A stretch of 64,000 nucleotides of DNA from Hymenobacter swuensis DY53 (GTDB lineage: Bacteria > Bacteroidota > Bacteroidia > Cytophagales > Hymenobacteraceae): the NCBI RefSeq assembly GCF_000576555.1, contig NZ_CP007145.1:1054001-1118000 (forward strand), read 5' to 3'. Of this stretch, positions 49,046-57,849 are shown one piece after another. The notes beneath the pieces were generated by a model. The model was not told the origin of the DNA and did no database searches. It worked only from the letters and a program-made list of their open reading frames with translations. How positions within the stretch are numbered: the first letter of the stretch is position 1; the number at the start of each line of letters is the position of its first letter. Made by a program: the position numbers and the translations under genes.

Positions 49046-51400
49046 TCACAATTTTACCTTCACGCGCAGGGCCAGTAAGCCTTTTACGCCCTGCAATTCT
49101 TCCAGCTCCAGCTCCTCGATTTCGGGTTCCAGCAGCCCCCGATCCTGGAGATAGTCGATATACTCCAGGTACTCGTCGGCTTCGCGCTGCTGGCTGTACA
49201 CCAGGGCAATCAGGCCGGGCTGGGTGAGCCGCTCCCCGGTGCCCTGCACGGTGGCCTTATCAATGCGCTTCTTGATGATTTCGTAGCGAATATTGTAGGC
49301 TCCGTCTACGTCGAACTGGCGCTCATCCTGGCGAAACCGGATGCTCAGAGGCTGACTATGGATGAGGATGAGCTGGGTGGTTTCGAGCGGCACGGGCAGC
49401 GTGGGCCGCAGGGCAGCAGTACGGCGCGTGATTTCCACCATGACCAGCAGCTGCCACAGCCGCAGGTTTTTCAGGAATACTAGGTCAAAGGGCTTGTCCT
49501 CCACCAAAGCCGCGCCCACGTAAATGTTGTGCTCCACGCCATCGGTTTTGAAGCGCTGGAAGTAGTGTGGAAACATAGCCTGGGCCTTGGCGTCTTCCTC
49601 GTCAAGGTAGCTGCTCACGGCATCGTTGAGCAGAGTGGTGGTTTCCTCGAAAGCCTTGCGGCGCTTGTAGAGGATACCTAGCTCAGGGTCGATATTGGAC
49701 CAATACTGCCGGATAACGGGCTGCAGTTCGGGCGTGTTCTGGCCCAGGTACTCAAACAAGGGTTCCATCTCGGTACGGATGGACTCGAAAATGCTCACCT
49801 CGTCGCCGGTGAGGATACCCTGGCGCAGGCGGCGCAGGTTCTTGTTTACGTAGAATTTCAGCTCATCTAGAATGGGTAGCTGCTGAAACTCGGAGGCTTT
49901 TTTCAGGACCTTGCCGGCCAGGGTGAGGTGCTCAATCAGGTCGCCCTGAATGGCCTCGTTGCGGGCCACACTGCTGCCCCGGATGTCACTGGAGCCGTGC
50001 AGCGGGTACACATCATGAAACACGATATCCTCCATTTCGGCCTGACGGTTGCCGTCTTCCAGCTTCTGGAGCAGGTTCTGGGCCGCGTCCGTGAAGCGCC
50101 ACTCCATGGTGGGGTGAATGGCCGTGAACTTCTCCTTGATGATGGCCTGCACCCGCGTCTGAATGTCCTCGGCGTTGCGTTTCACCGCCACTGCAAACAA
50201 AGGCACAAACTGGTTCACATTTTCCAGGCTGAACTCGTTCAGGTCGCCTACGTTGGGGGAGCCCAGCTCCAGCAGGCCCACCGTATCGTCGCCGTAGGGC
50301 AGCAGGGCCAGAATGGCCGAGCGGATGCCCAGGCTCAGAATCTGCTGGCGCAGGTCCTCGGGGATGTCGGCTTTTTCGACGTCCTCAATCACCAGCGGCT
50401 GGCGGTGCTGCCAGAGCTGGCTGTAAATCTGGCGGAAGCCGGAGCTGGCATCGGGGTTGTGCAGCTGCTTGGTAAGGAAGCTGTGGTTGATTTTGCGGCC
50501 GAAATCCACGAAGGCCCGCTTCTTTTCATCGTAAGCGGCAATACCGAGCTGCAGAAACGGCTTGCCGAACAGCACCCGCAGCTTCTCCTGAATCTGCTCC
50601 AGCCGGTCAGACGCCTGCAGCACGTCCCGCTCCAGCAAGTCGTACTTCAGCTCCGAAAGAATTTCCTGTTCCGTAACATCTACCAGGTGCAGAATATTGA
50701 AGCCTACCAGCTCAAAATGCTCGGGGGGCAGTAGTTCCAGCCACAGCTCACTCCGCTGAGGGTTGCGGCTCAGAAAATCGAGCTGTTCAGCCGTCAGTTC
50801 CGGTTTTTCGCCGTGGAGCTGCACTTCCAGGAACGTGGAGTTGAACTCGACGCTGTAATGCCGGTACAGGCCGATGCTGTAGTCGGGAACGGTAAAAATG
50901 ATGCTGCCCTGCAGGGGCAGCTGCACCCCGTACACCTTCTCTAGAATCAGTTGATAGGCCATGCGGGTGGTGTACACCTCCAGCTGGCGCATATCAATAT
51001 TGAGCGGCTGCTTAATAGTGTTGGCTGCGTTCAGCAGCACCTGGGCGAAGCGCGGCGTATGATAAAAGCTATGCCGCTGAAACGGCGGAATGGCCCCGGC
51101 AATGTCGGTATTGAAGGACGCCGGGGGAAACACGGCCAACATCAGCGTCTCCACCAGGTCGCAGTTGCACTCCAGCATGGTCAGGTCGGAGATGGTGCCC
51201 CGGGCCCATTCAGCGGCGGCTACTTCCTGGCCTACTGAACGGGACAACAAGGCAATACCCGCATTCTGCGAATCCTCGCCCGCCCGCCAATAAGCAATAA
51301 GCGGCTCCAGGCTCAGCGTGGTCCGGAAAGGAAACGTGGGGGAAACGGCCGGCGTAGGTTCTTTCAGCATAACAAGCAAAGGCGCTTTCCGCGCGGCCAT
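49046..51400 (-). CDS. GAF domain protein of unknown function
   Basis: This 784-residue soluble protein carries no signal peptide. A GAF-like domain is visible in the middle (about 300-420: GIAAYDEKKRAFVDFGRKIN, RSAILALLPYGDDTVGLLEL). The N-terminal third and C-terminal half are mixed helices without known catalytic motifs. The C-terminal region ends in an acidic EPEIEELELEELQG. It may act as a signalling scaffold; no kinase or cyclase domain follows. Similar large GAF proteins occur as orphans in Cytophagales from memory. An alternative start lies at the internal Met about 10 residues in. Confidence 0.75.
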   Translation of the reverse strand: MAARKAPLLVMLKEPTPAVSPTFPFRTTLSLEPLIAYWRAGEDSQNAGIALLSRSVGQEVAAAEWARGTISDLTMLECNCDLVETLMLAVFPPASFNTDIAGAIPPFQRHSFYHTPRFAQVLLNAANTIKQPLNIDMRQLEVYTTRMAYQLILEKVYGVQLPLQGSIIFTVPDYSIGLYRHYSVEFNSTFLEVQLHGEKPELTAEQLDFLSRNPQRSELWLELLPPEHFELVGFNILHLVDVTEQEILSELKYDLLERDVLQASDRLEQIQEKLRVLFGKPFLQLGIAAYDEKKRAFVDFGRKINHSFLTKQLHNPDASSGFRQIYSQLWQHRQPLVIEDVEKADIPEDLRQQILSLGIRSAILALLPYGDDTVGLLELGSPNVGDLNEFSLENVNQFVPLFAVAVKRNAEDIQTRVQAIIKEKFTAIHPTMEWRFTDAAQNLLQKLEDGNRQAEMEDIVFHDVYPLHGSSDIRGSSVARNEAIQGDLIEHLTLAGKVLKKASEFQQLPILDELKFYVNKNLRRLRQGILTGDEVSIFESIRTEMEPLFEYLGQNTPELQPVIRQYWSNIDPELGILYKRRKAFEETTTLLNDAVSSYLDEEDAKAQAMFPHYFQRFKTDGVEHNIYVGAALVEDKPFDLVFLKNLRLWQLLVMVEITRRTAALRPTLPVPLETTQLILIHSQPLSIRFRQDERQFDVDGAYNIRYEIIKKRIDKATVQGTGERLTQPGLIALVYSQQREADEYLEYIDYLQDRGLLEPEIEELELEELQGVKGLLALRVKVKL

Positions 51401-51469
51401 AAGCGGCCAGGGCGGCGGAATGGTTCTTATACGGCGTAACTGCCCGCCCGGACGTTAGCCAACCGTTAC

Positions 51470-52030
51470 CTAGGGCTTAGTGACCTCAATGAACCGCAGC
51501 TGGTTTTCTCCGGTGGGGTCCGTCTGGTTCAGCGGGGTCGGATTACCGTTCACGTACACCAGTTTGTTGCTGTTCTGGAAGCAGGTACAGCACCCATCGG
51601 CCTCATAATCGGTCCGTAGCTCTACCCGGTTGATCAGGTAACGGAAAGTAGGCGTAGCATTCAGGCTAGGGGCTAGGTACAGCTCGTAGGTGTACTGGTC
51701 GAGGTTGCGGTTGCCGGCCCGGGTGAAGGGCGTGGCGTTGTTGATGATGATGGGCTGGGTAATGGCCTGGCTGCGTGAGCGGGTGAGAGTGACCGTCTCA
51801 GTCCGGGGGCGCTGGGCAGTATCTAGGGGTGTGCGCACTAGGTACACCGTCGCAATTTCGGCCGAGAGAAACCCTTTTCGGGGACCGGTGCCCAGGGTAT
51901 CGGTGCTGAAACGCAGGCCCACGGCATCAGCAAACTCATCGTCACATTCGCAGGCTGTGGAGCCGCAGCAGGCCGCCACTAGGATAGCCGTAGTCAGCAG
52001 GAGAAACCAGGTAAGGAAGGAGCGCAACAT
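51470..52030 (-). CDS. Secreted lipoprotein of unknown function
   Basis: This 186-residue protein has a lipoprotein signal (LLLTTAILVAAC) followed by a cysteine-rich start (CGSTACECDD). The mature part is beta-rich (FRYLINRVELRTDYEADGCC) with a second Cys cluster (GCCTCF). I recognise no family, although the arrangement resembles small exported Bacteroidota lipoproteins. The terminator at 52102-52124 separates it from the upstream gene. Confidence 0.68.
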   Translation of the reverse strand: MLRSFLTWFLLLTTAILVAACCGSTACECDDEFADAVGLRFSTDTLGTGPRKGFLSAEIATVYLVRTPLDTAQRPRTETVTLTRSRSQAITQPIIINNATPFTRAGNRNLDQYTYELYLAPSLNATPTFRYLINRVELRTDYEADGCCTCFQNSNKLVYVNGNPTPLNQTDPTGENQLRFIEVTKP

Positions 52031-52101
52031 AGGCGTAAAGATAGAGCGGTTTCAGGAGCAATAACTCAACTGACAGGCACCGGTGCGCCTGGGTACAAAA
52101 A

Positions 52102-52124
52102 AGCCAGCCCGCTACGGGCTGGCT
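52102..52124 (-). terminator. Intrinsic terminator of the T9SS-cargo gene at 52177
   Basis: AGCCAGCCCG (52102-52111) pairs with CGGGCTGGCT (52115-52124); on the minus strand a T6 tract follows. Confidence 0.8.
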
Positions 52125-52176
52125 GGCTGACTAACGACCTAAGAAGGCAGGATATTGGAACGGCAGAGGCCGGCGT

Positions 52177-53043
52177 TTATTCTTTCACGAACCGCTTGGT
52201 TTCGGCCCCGGTGCGGGTAGTTATTTTAAAGAAGTAGGTGCCCACGGGCAGGTCGGCGACGTCCACGGGCAAGCTGTGCGGGCCTTTTTCCTGCTTGCTT
52301 TCCGAATGCACGGTGCGCAGGGTGTTGCCCCGGCCGTCCAGCAGTTCTACTGTCACCGCGCCGGCTTTCTGTACCTCGTAGTCGAGCTGCGTGGCAGTAG
52401 CGGTAGGGTTGGGATACACCCGGGTACCCGTAGGAGCCGGCAGGGTGGGTGTCTGCGCTGCTGGGTCGAGGAGCAGAAAGGCCGCTGGCTGAAAGAAGCG
52501 GGATAAGGCGTCGCGGCGGTGGTGCTTGCTTCGGTGGGCGGCCTGCTCTGGGCTGGCGTGGCGGGTAGTAATGGCCTGCAAATCGGCGGCCCATTGTTCC
52601 TTCTGCGGCTTCAGCTCCTGCGCAAGACGAGCTATTTCAGTGTCGTACTTCTGGGCCAGCTGACTCACACTGAGCAGCAGGGAGCGGGTTTCGGTGTGCA
52701 ACTCCCGAAGCTGTTGTTGCTGCGCTTCGGTAAAGGCAGGCCGAGCGGTTGCCGTAGTGGTGGAACGGGCAGCCTGCCGTAAGTCTTTTCCGCGCTGGCG
52801 CAGGTCGTGGAGCTGGGCGCGGTACACAGCCAGCTGGGCTTTATCGGAAGTGGAGAGCCGGGGCTCCAGCTTCTGACGCTGCTGCCGCACAGTAGGCAGC
52901 ACGTTCTGCTGCACGTACGCCCGGATTTCGCGGCGGGCGGGCTGATCGGGGCCGGGCTGACCGGAAGGCTGGGCGTAGCTGGCTGGCGTAGTGAGGGCCA
53001 GTAGGAAGCCCAGGGCGAGGGCGGGTAACCAGGTTGCTTTCAT
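52177..53043 (-). CDS. Helical secreted protein with T9SS type A sorting domain
   Basis: This 288-residue protein has a signal peptide (ending near ASYAQ), a helical Arg/Gln/Glu-rich domain (about 25-190) and a C-terminal T9SS type A sorting domain (about 205-288). The latter is recognised by VYPNPTATATQLDYEV, VTVELLDGRGNTLRTVHS and LPVGTYFFKITTRTGAETKR. The sorting domain would direct it through type IX secretion to the cell surface or outside. The core function is unknown. I chose ATG 53043; the longer frame upstream is not supported by a signal peptide. Confidence 0.82.
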   Translation of the reverse strand: MKATWLPALALGFLLALTTPASYAQPSGQPGPDQPARREIRAYVQQNVLPTVRQQRQKLEPRLSTSDKAQLAVYRAQLHDLRQRGKDLRQAARSTTTATARPAFTEAQQQQLRELHTETRSLLLSVSQLAQKYDTEIARLAQELKPQKEQWAADLQAITTRHASPEQAAHRSKHHRRDALSRFFQPAAFLLLDPAAQTPTLPAPTGTRVYPNPTATATQLDYEVQKAGAVTVELLDGRGNTLRTVHSESKQEKGPHSLPVDVADLPVGTYFFKITTRTGAETKRFVKE

Positions 53044-53177
53044 AAGAGGAAGAAGTGGGGGCGGAAATACCGGGTTTACTGGCATAGAGGTGAATGTCGC
53101 GCACTGGTTTAACTGCCGAACGAAAAAACCGACGAATCCGCCCAATTCATCCGCGAATCCGCCATCTTGCGGCCACT

Positions 53178-54530
53178 ATGCCCGTTGCTTTTTTTCGTGT
53201 TTTCGCGCTGTTGTGGCTGTTGCCCGCTGCCGTATTTGCCCAGAACAATGTGCCCGCCGCGCCGCGCCCGGCGGCTCCTACTCTAACCTGGCTGGAGCAG
53301 CTGGTGCGCGAATCGAAGGTGTTGCGGCTGCATAACGTGGGTGTGTGCCTGACTGAGGTGGCCACCGGTCAGCAGCTGTTCGGGCTGAACGAAGACCGGT
53401 ACTTCACGCCTGCCAGCACCATGAAGCTGTTCAGCCTGTACGCCGGCCTCAAGCTGCTGCCTGATTCGCTGCCCAGCCTGCACTACGTACTGCGGCCCGA
53501 TACGCTCCTGTTCTGGGGCACCGGCGACCCTACGCTGCTCCACGGCGACGTACCTTCGCGGCGAGCTTTCACGTTTCTGCAGAGCCGGCCCGAGCAGTTG
53601 ATGTACGCCGAGGTGCCCACGGTAGCCGCCTTCGGCCCCGGCTGGAGCTGGGACGACTACAATTACTATTTCCAGCCGGAGCGCGGCCCGTTCCCGATTT
53701 ACGGCCACACGGTGCGCTTCTACGCCAAAGCTGGCCAACTCATGCCGCGCGTGCTGCCCCGGTTTTTTCGGCCCCTCACCGAACTGGCCCCGGCCGGCAC
53801 GCCCAACCCGGCCGAGGACCATGTGCACCGGCCAGTGCTGGAAAACAGGTTTACAGTGCTGCCTTCCACCGGCAGCTGGGTTGATGAAACGCCGTTCCGG
53901 ACCAGCCCGGCCCTGCTGCTCCAGCTGCTGCAGGACACGCTGCGTCGGCCGGTGCTGCTGGCCCCGCTGCGGCTGCGGCCCCAGGACTCGGTGCGCACGT
54001 TGCGCGGCCTGCCCGTCGATTCGCTCTACCGCCGTATGATTCGGGTGAGCGATAATTTTCTGGCTGAGCAGCTGCTGCTCCTGTGCGCTTCTTCGCTCAG
54101 TGCTGATTCGCTGAGTACGGCGCGGGCCATAAGGGCCGTGCAGCGCAACTATCTGCGCACCCTGCCCGATGCCCCGGTGTGGGTGGATGGCTCCGGCCTT
54201 TCGCGCCTGAACCTAGTGACGCCCCGGACCCTGGTGGCCCTGCTGCTGAAGCTGCACCAGGAAGTGCCCGAGCCGCGTCTGCTGGGTCTGCTGGCCGCTG
54301 GCGGCGGTCAGGGCACGCTACGCCGCGTGTACCGGCCGGTAGCGGGGCAGCCCTGGCTCTGGGGCAAAACCGGCACCCTCACCAACAACCATAACCTGGT
54401 GGGCTACCTGCGTACCAAATCGGGACGCCTGCTGGCATTCAGCTTCCTGAATAACAATCATGTGGCCACTACCGGCGAAGTACGCCGGGAAATGGAACGA
54501 ATCCTGACGCTGGTGCGGGAAAGACTCTAG
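53178..54530 (+). CDS. dacB: D-alanyl-D-alanine carboxypeptidase/endopeptidase (PBP4, S13 family)
   Basis: This 450-residue periplasmic protein has a signal peptide ending in AVFAQ. The penicillin-binding motifs are SxxK (S80-T-M-K83 in FTPASTMKLFS), SxN (RMIRVSDNFLAEQL), and KTG (WGKTGTLTNNHN). It trims D-Ala from peptidoglycan or cleaves cross-links. The family is the PBP4/DacB type with an inserted domain. It is divergent from the T9SS-cargo gene at 53043. Confidence 0.9.
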   Translation: MPVAFFRVFALLWLLPAAVFAQNNVPAAPRPAAPTLTWLEQLVRESKVLRLHNVGVCLTEVATGQQLFGLNEDRYFTPASTMKLFSLYAGLKLLPDSLPSLHYVLRPDTLLFWGTGDPTLLHGDVPSRRAFTFLQSRPEQLMYAEVPTVAAFGPGWSWDDYNYYFQPERGPFPIYGHTVRFYAKAGQLMPRVLPRFFRPLTELAPAGTPNPAEDHVHRPVLENRFTVLPSTGSWVDETPFRTSPALLLQLLQDTLRRPVLLAPLRLRPQDSVRTLRGLPVDSLYRRMIRVSDNFLAEQLLLLCASSLSADSLSTARAIRAVQRNYLRTLPDAPVWVDGSGLSRLNLVTPRTLVALLLKLHQEVPEPRLLGLLAAGGGQGTLRRVYRPVAGQPWLWGKTGTLTNNHNLVGYLRTKSGRLLAFSFLNNNHVATTGEVRREMERILTLVRERL

Positions 54531-54669
54531 CGGCGCGCAAAGGGCTGTCAGCTGCCAAATTCGGTAACTCGGGGCCGCGCTAGGCTACCATTTAGATACC
54601 AATATATAGCTTTCAGCTACGAAAAAGCGGGGAATAGCGAAATCCGGCGGTGGAGGTTTCAGGACGGGA

Positions 54670-54677
54670 TAGTTTTG
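54670..54677 (+). promoter_or_regulatory. Candidate -7 element for the FG-GAP gene
   Basis: TAGTTTTG matches TAnnTTTG, 69 bases before ATG 54746. Confidence 0.35.
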
Positions 54678-54745
54678 CCAAAAAGAAACGGAGTTGCTGT
54701 CATTCTCCCGTTTCGCGCTTTGTCATTCTCCCTCTCTTGCCGCCT

Positions 54746-56512
54746 ATGAAACCGTCGCTCTACTCTTCGCTGCCGCTTGCTTTATTACTGGGTGGAGGCT
54801 TACTGCTGCCCCTGGCTGCCCGGGCCCAGGCACCGGTAGTTGCCAATTTCACGCCCACCAGCGGTACTTCGGGCCAGACGCAAGTGCCGGTCAGTGCCGC
54901 CACGGTTGTTACCATCACGGGTACGTTTCTGACGGGGGTGCAGTCGGTACTGCTCAATGGCCAGCAGATGCCCATTGTGGCGGGTTCCAACTCAGCTACG
55001 CAGGTGCAGGTAACGGTACCGCGCGGGGCGCTTTCAGGGCGGCTGCGGGTAACCACGGCGGCTGGCACCACACTGGGCCTCGGCTCACTCACCATTACGC
55101 GGCCCGCCGGTACCGGTAATTTCCGGCTGGTGAGCAGCTCTTTCAACGGTATTGATGTGGGCACCTACTCTACGGCCGCTTCCACCGACCTCGACCACGA
55201 CGGCTTGGTGGACCTGCTGGTGGGAGAAGCCACGGGTACTATTTCGCGCTACGAGCAGTCGGCCCTGAACTCCACCACCTTCACCAGTACGGGGCAGGTG
55301 CGTCTGTCGGATGGCACCATCATCAACAACAATAACGCCGGCAACACCCGCCAGTTTGCCAAGCCCGTGGTGGCTGATCTGGACGGCGACGGGTTGCTGG
55401 ATCTGCTGGTGGGGGCTCAGGATGGCTTCATCACCCGCTACGAGCAGTCGGCCGTGGATGCCGGCACGTTCGTGAAAATCGGCGACCTGCCCATGGATGC
55501 TTCTGACGTGGTAAAGCCTTCGATTGTGGATCTGGATAACGACGGCCTGCTGGACCTGATTGTAGGATCAACCGACGGCCTGCTGCGCCGCTACGAGCAA
55601 ACCACGGCCAACGGGGCCTTCGGCACCACGGCTACGTTCCTGACGGCAGGTGGCGTGAACATCGATGCCGGTAACTACTCCAAGCCGGTATTCACCGACC
55701 TCGACGGCGACGGCCTCATCGATATGATTGTGGGCAACCAGGACGGTACCCTGTACCGGGCCGAGCAGACCGGCGCGGGCCTGACCACCTTCACGGCCCT
55801 GGCCTTGATTACGGATGCGGCCGGCACGGCCGTGGACGTGGGCGACTTCTCAGCTCCTTCGCTGACGGACGTGGACGGCGACGGTTACCTGGACCTACTG
55901 GTAGGCAACGCGGCCGGTACAGTGTATCAGCTGGAGCAGATTGTATCAGTGGCCCGGCCGCTGCCTGTGACGCTCACGGCCTTCACTGGCCAGGCCACGG
56001 CCGCCGGCAACCAGCTGCGCTGGACTACCGCTCAGGAAATCAACAGCGCCCGGTTTGTAATCGAGCGTTCCGCTGATGGCCGCACCTACCAATCTGTGGC
56101 CACGGTGGCTGCCGCCGGTACCAGCAGCAGTGCCCACACTTACCAGCACATGGATGCGGCCAGCAGCAGCCTGCCAACGGCCTACTACCGCCTGCGGGCC
56201 GAAGACCAGGACGGTACGTTTACCTACTCCTCGGTAGTGGTAATCCGCCGCGCCGCCGCTACCGCCGTGCTGACCACCTTCCCGAACCCCTTTGAAAGCG
56301 AGTTGCTGGTAGCTTTGCCTGCCGGCTCCGAAACCCAGCCCGTCACGGTTACCCTCAGCACCCTGGCCGGCCAGCAGGTGTACCGCAGCCAGCAGGCCTT
56401 GTCATCGGTGGCCCAGCCGCTGCCCGGCCTGCCCGCCCTGAAAACCGGGGTGTACGTGCTGCGCCTCACCACCACCACCGGCAGCACCGCCCAGCGCGTA
56501 GTGCACCGCTAG
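54746..56512 (+). CDS. FG-GAP/VCBS repeat protein with IPT/TIG domain and T9SS sorting domain
   Basis: This 588-residue secreted protein has a signal peptide ending in AARAQ, an IPT/TIG beta-sandwich (about 28-115), then five FG-GAP repeats with Ca2+-binding-type loops (DLDHDGLVDLLVG, DLDGDGLLDLLVG, DLDNDGLLDLIVG, DLDGDGLIDMIVG, DVDGDGYLDLLVG). A fibronectin-like domain follows (about 405-490), then a T9SS type A sorting domain (FPNPFESELLVALP to RVVHR). It is probably a surface adhesin or carbohydrate-binding protein. No enzyme domain is visible. Confidence 0.9.
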   Translation: MKPSLYSSLPLALLLGGGLLLPLAARAQAPVVANFTPTSGTSGQTQVPVSAATVVTITGTFLTGVQSVLLNGQQMPIVAGSNSATQVQVTVPRGALSGRLRVTTAAGTTLGLGSLTITRPAGTGNFRLVSSSFNGIDVGTYSTAASTDLDHDGLVDLLVGEATGTISRYEQSALNSTTFTSTGQVRLSDGTIINNNNAGNTRQFAKPVVADLDGDGLLDLLVGAQDGFITRYEQSAVDAGTFVKIGDLPMDASDVVKPSIVDLDNDGLLDLIVGSTDGLLRRYEQTTANGAFGTTATFLTAGGVNIDAGNYSKPVFTDLDGDGLIDMIVGNQDGTLYRAEQTGAGLTTFTALALITDAAGTAVDVGDFSAPSLTDVDGDGYLDLLVGNAAGTVYQLEQIVSVARPLPVTLTAFTGQATAAGNQLRWTTAQEINSARFVIERSADGRTYQSVATVAAAGTSSSAHTYQHMDAASSSLPTAYYRLRAEDQDGTFTYSSVVVIRRAAATAVLTTFPNPFESELLVALPAGSETQPVTVTLSTLAGQQVYRSQQALSSVAQPLPGLPALKTGVYVLRLTTTTGSTAQRVVHR

Positions 56513-56531
56513 GTAGTAATCATCACAACGT

Positions 56532-56568
56532 AACCGGCCGCCCTGAAACTACTTCGGGGCGGCCGGTT
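56532..56568. terminator. Intrinsic hairpin after the FG-GAP gene
   Basis: AACCGGCCGCCCTGAA (56532-56547) pairs with TTCGGGGCGGCCGGTT (56553-56568), allowing one G-T pair. No T tract follows. Confidence 0.7.
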
Positions 56569-56626
56569 GGCGTTTCGGGTAGGGAGACAATTCGCCCGGA
56601 ATGGTCCGGAGCTGTTGTTGGATATG

Positions 56627-56634
56627 TAGCTTTG
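56627..56634 (+). promoter_or_regulatory. Candidate -7 element for the lipoprotein gene
   Basis: TAGCTTTG is a perfect TAnnTTTG, 35 bases before ATG 56669. Confidence 0.5.
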
Positions 56635-56668
56635 GCGGCCCTCGGGGTATTGCTAACGTGTTTTTCTG

Positions 56669-57328
56669 ATGTCAGATAAATTCCTCCCATCGATAGGTTC
56701 TGCCGCACTCGTTTTCTTGGCAGCCTGTCAATCGGCTCCTGAAACGGCCACCAAGGGGACTCCAACGGTGGGTGTGACGGAGGTTTCTGCCCCTGTGCTG
56801 GCTACCCCGACTGCGGTGCCCGACTCGGTGGTGCTGCGCCGGTTTGTGCCGGCCGGCTACCGCATCCTCGACACGGCCACCGGCGACCTGAACCGGGATG
56901 CCTACCCCGACAAGCTGCTGGCTCTGGACAGCGTACCAACTGACCCCGAAGCCTTCGGGAGCGAGGCGCTGCGGCCGTTGCTAGTGCTGCTGGGCAACGC
57001 GCAGGGCGATTACCGCCTAGCCGCCCGCAACGACCACGCCGTGCTGTGCGGCGGCTGCGGCGGCGTAATGGGCGACCCATACCAGGGCCTGACCATCAAA
57101 AACGGCTACTTCTCACTAGAGCACTACGGCGGCAGCGGCTGGCGCTGGACACGCATCATCACCTTCCGCCACGACCCCGCTACCCGCCGCTGGTGGCTGC
57201 ACCGTGTGGGGGGCGAAACCTTCCACTCCGCTTCCCCTGACAGCGCACAGTCCTACATGCACACCGCGCGCGACTTCGGCCGCGTGTCTTTCGAGCAGTT
57301 CACCGGCGACGAGGGAGCCGGAGAGTAA
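56669..57328 (+). CDS. Secreted lipoprotein with FG-GAP-like loop, function unknown
   Basis: This 219-residue lipoprotein (LVFLAAC lipobox) has a Thr/Pro/Val-rich linker, then a beta-domain with DLNRDAYPDKLLALD, which resembles the metal loop of FG-GAP repeats. A Gly-rich stretch VLCGGCGGVMGDPYQG and a C-terminal WWLHRVGGETFHS follow. I do not recognise a named family. It is convergent with the next gene, whose stop is only 1 base away. Confidence 0.7.
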   Translation: MSDKFLPSIGSAALVFLAACQSAPETATKGTPTVGVTEVSAPVLATPTAVPDSVVLRRFVPAGYRILDTATGDLNRDAYPDKLLALDSVPTDPEAFGSEALRPLLVLLGNAQGDYRLAARNDHAVLCGGCGGVMGDPYQGLTIKNGYFSLEHYGGSGWRWTRIITFRHDPATRRWWLHRVGGETFHSASPDSAQSYMHTARDFGRVSFEQFTGDEGAGE

Positions 57329-57329
57329 G

Positions 57330-57821
57330 TCAGCAACTCTGGTATAGCCAGCGGTATGTACGACCAGTCCAATAGAGCAAGCCACCGCCACTTTCATCAC
57401 TTTTGAACTCAATAGCTGGATAATGCAGCTTTATTGGTCTGGTGCCGCTTATATCACCGTTTCTGTCGGTCGTAACTTCGAAAGTGGTGCGTTTAGTGTA
57501 AAGCTTCCATTGGCTGGCCCAATCAAAACTGGCCCCCGGAAGTTCAGCACCTATTTTACCTGACATACCCAGAATAAATGGTTTACTCTGGCCTTGGTGA
57601 AAAATAACAAGCCCTCGGCTGGAAGAGGCACGTCGGGCCACTGGAATAGCTACATCCAGTTTCCCGTCGCCGTTGAAATCAGCCTGCAAAATGCTTGGCT
57701 GCAGATAGGTGCTGCATACATACGTTCGCTCAAGGTCCGCCTGCTGCCAAGCCGTTTGTACCCACGCGGGCAGCTGTGTGGGAGCGGTAATGGCAACAGG
57801 CGAGAGCAGTAGCAAAAACAT
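57330..57821 (-). CDS. Secreted FG-GAP-like small protein
   Basis: This 163-residue protein starts with a hydrophobic signal-like segment (MFLLLLSPVAITAPT) and has a DFNGDGKLDVAIPVARR loop typical of FG-GAP repeats, followed by beta-rich sequence. It may be a minimal relative of the protein at 56669, which has a similar loop. It lies 28 bases downstream of the serA gene on the same strand. The function is unknown. Confidence 0.68.
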   Translation of the reverse strand: MFLLLLSPVAITAPTQLPAWVQTAWQQADLERTYVCSTYLQPSILQADFNGDGKLDVAIPVARRASSSRGLVIFHQGQSKPFILGMSGKIGAELPGASFDWASQWKLYTKRTTFEVTTDRNGDISGTRPIKLHYPAIEFKSDESGGGLLYWTGRTYRWLYQSC

Positions 57822-57849
57822 AACAGGCAGTGCCGCTGGCGGGAATGAT

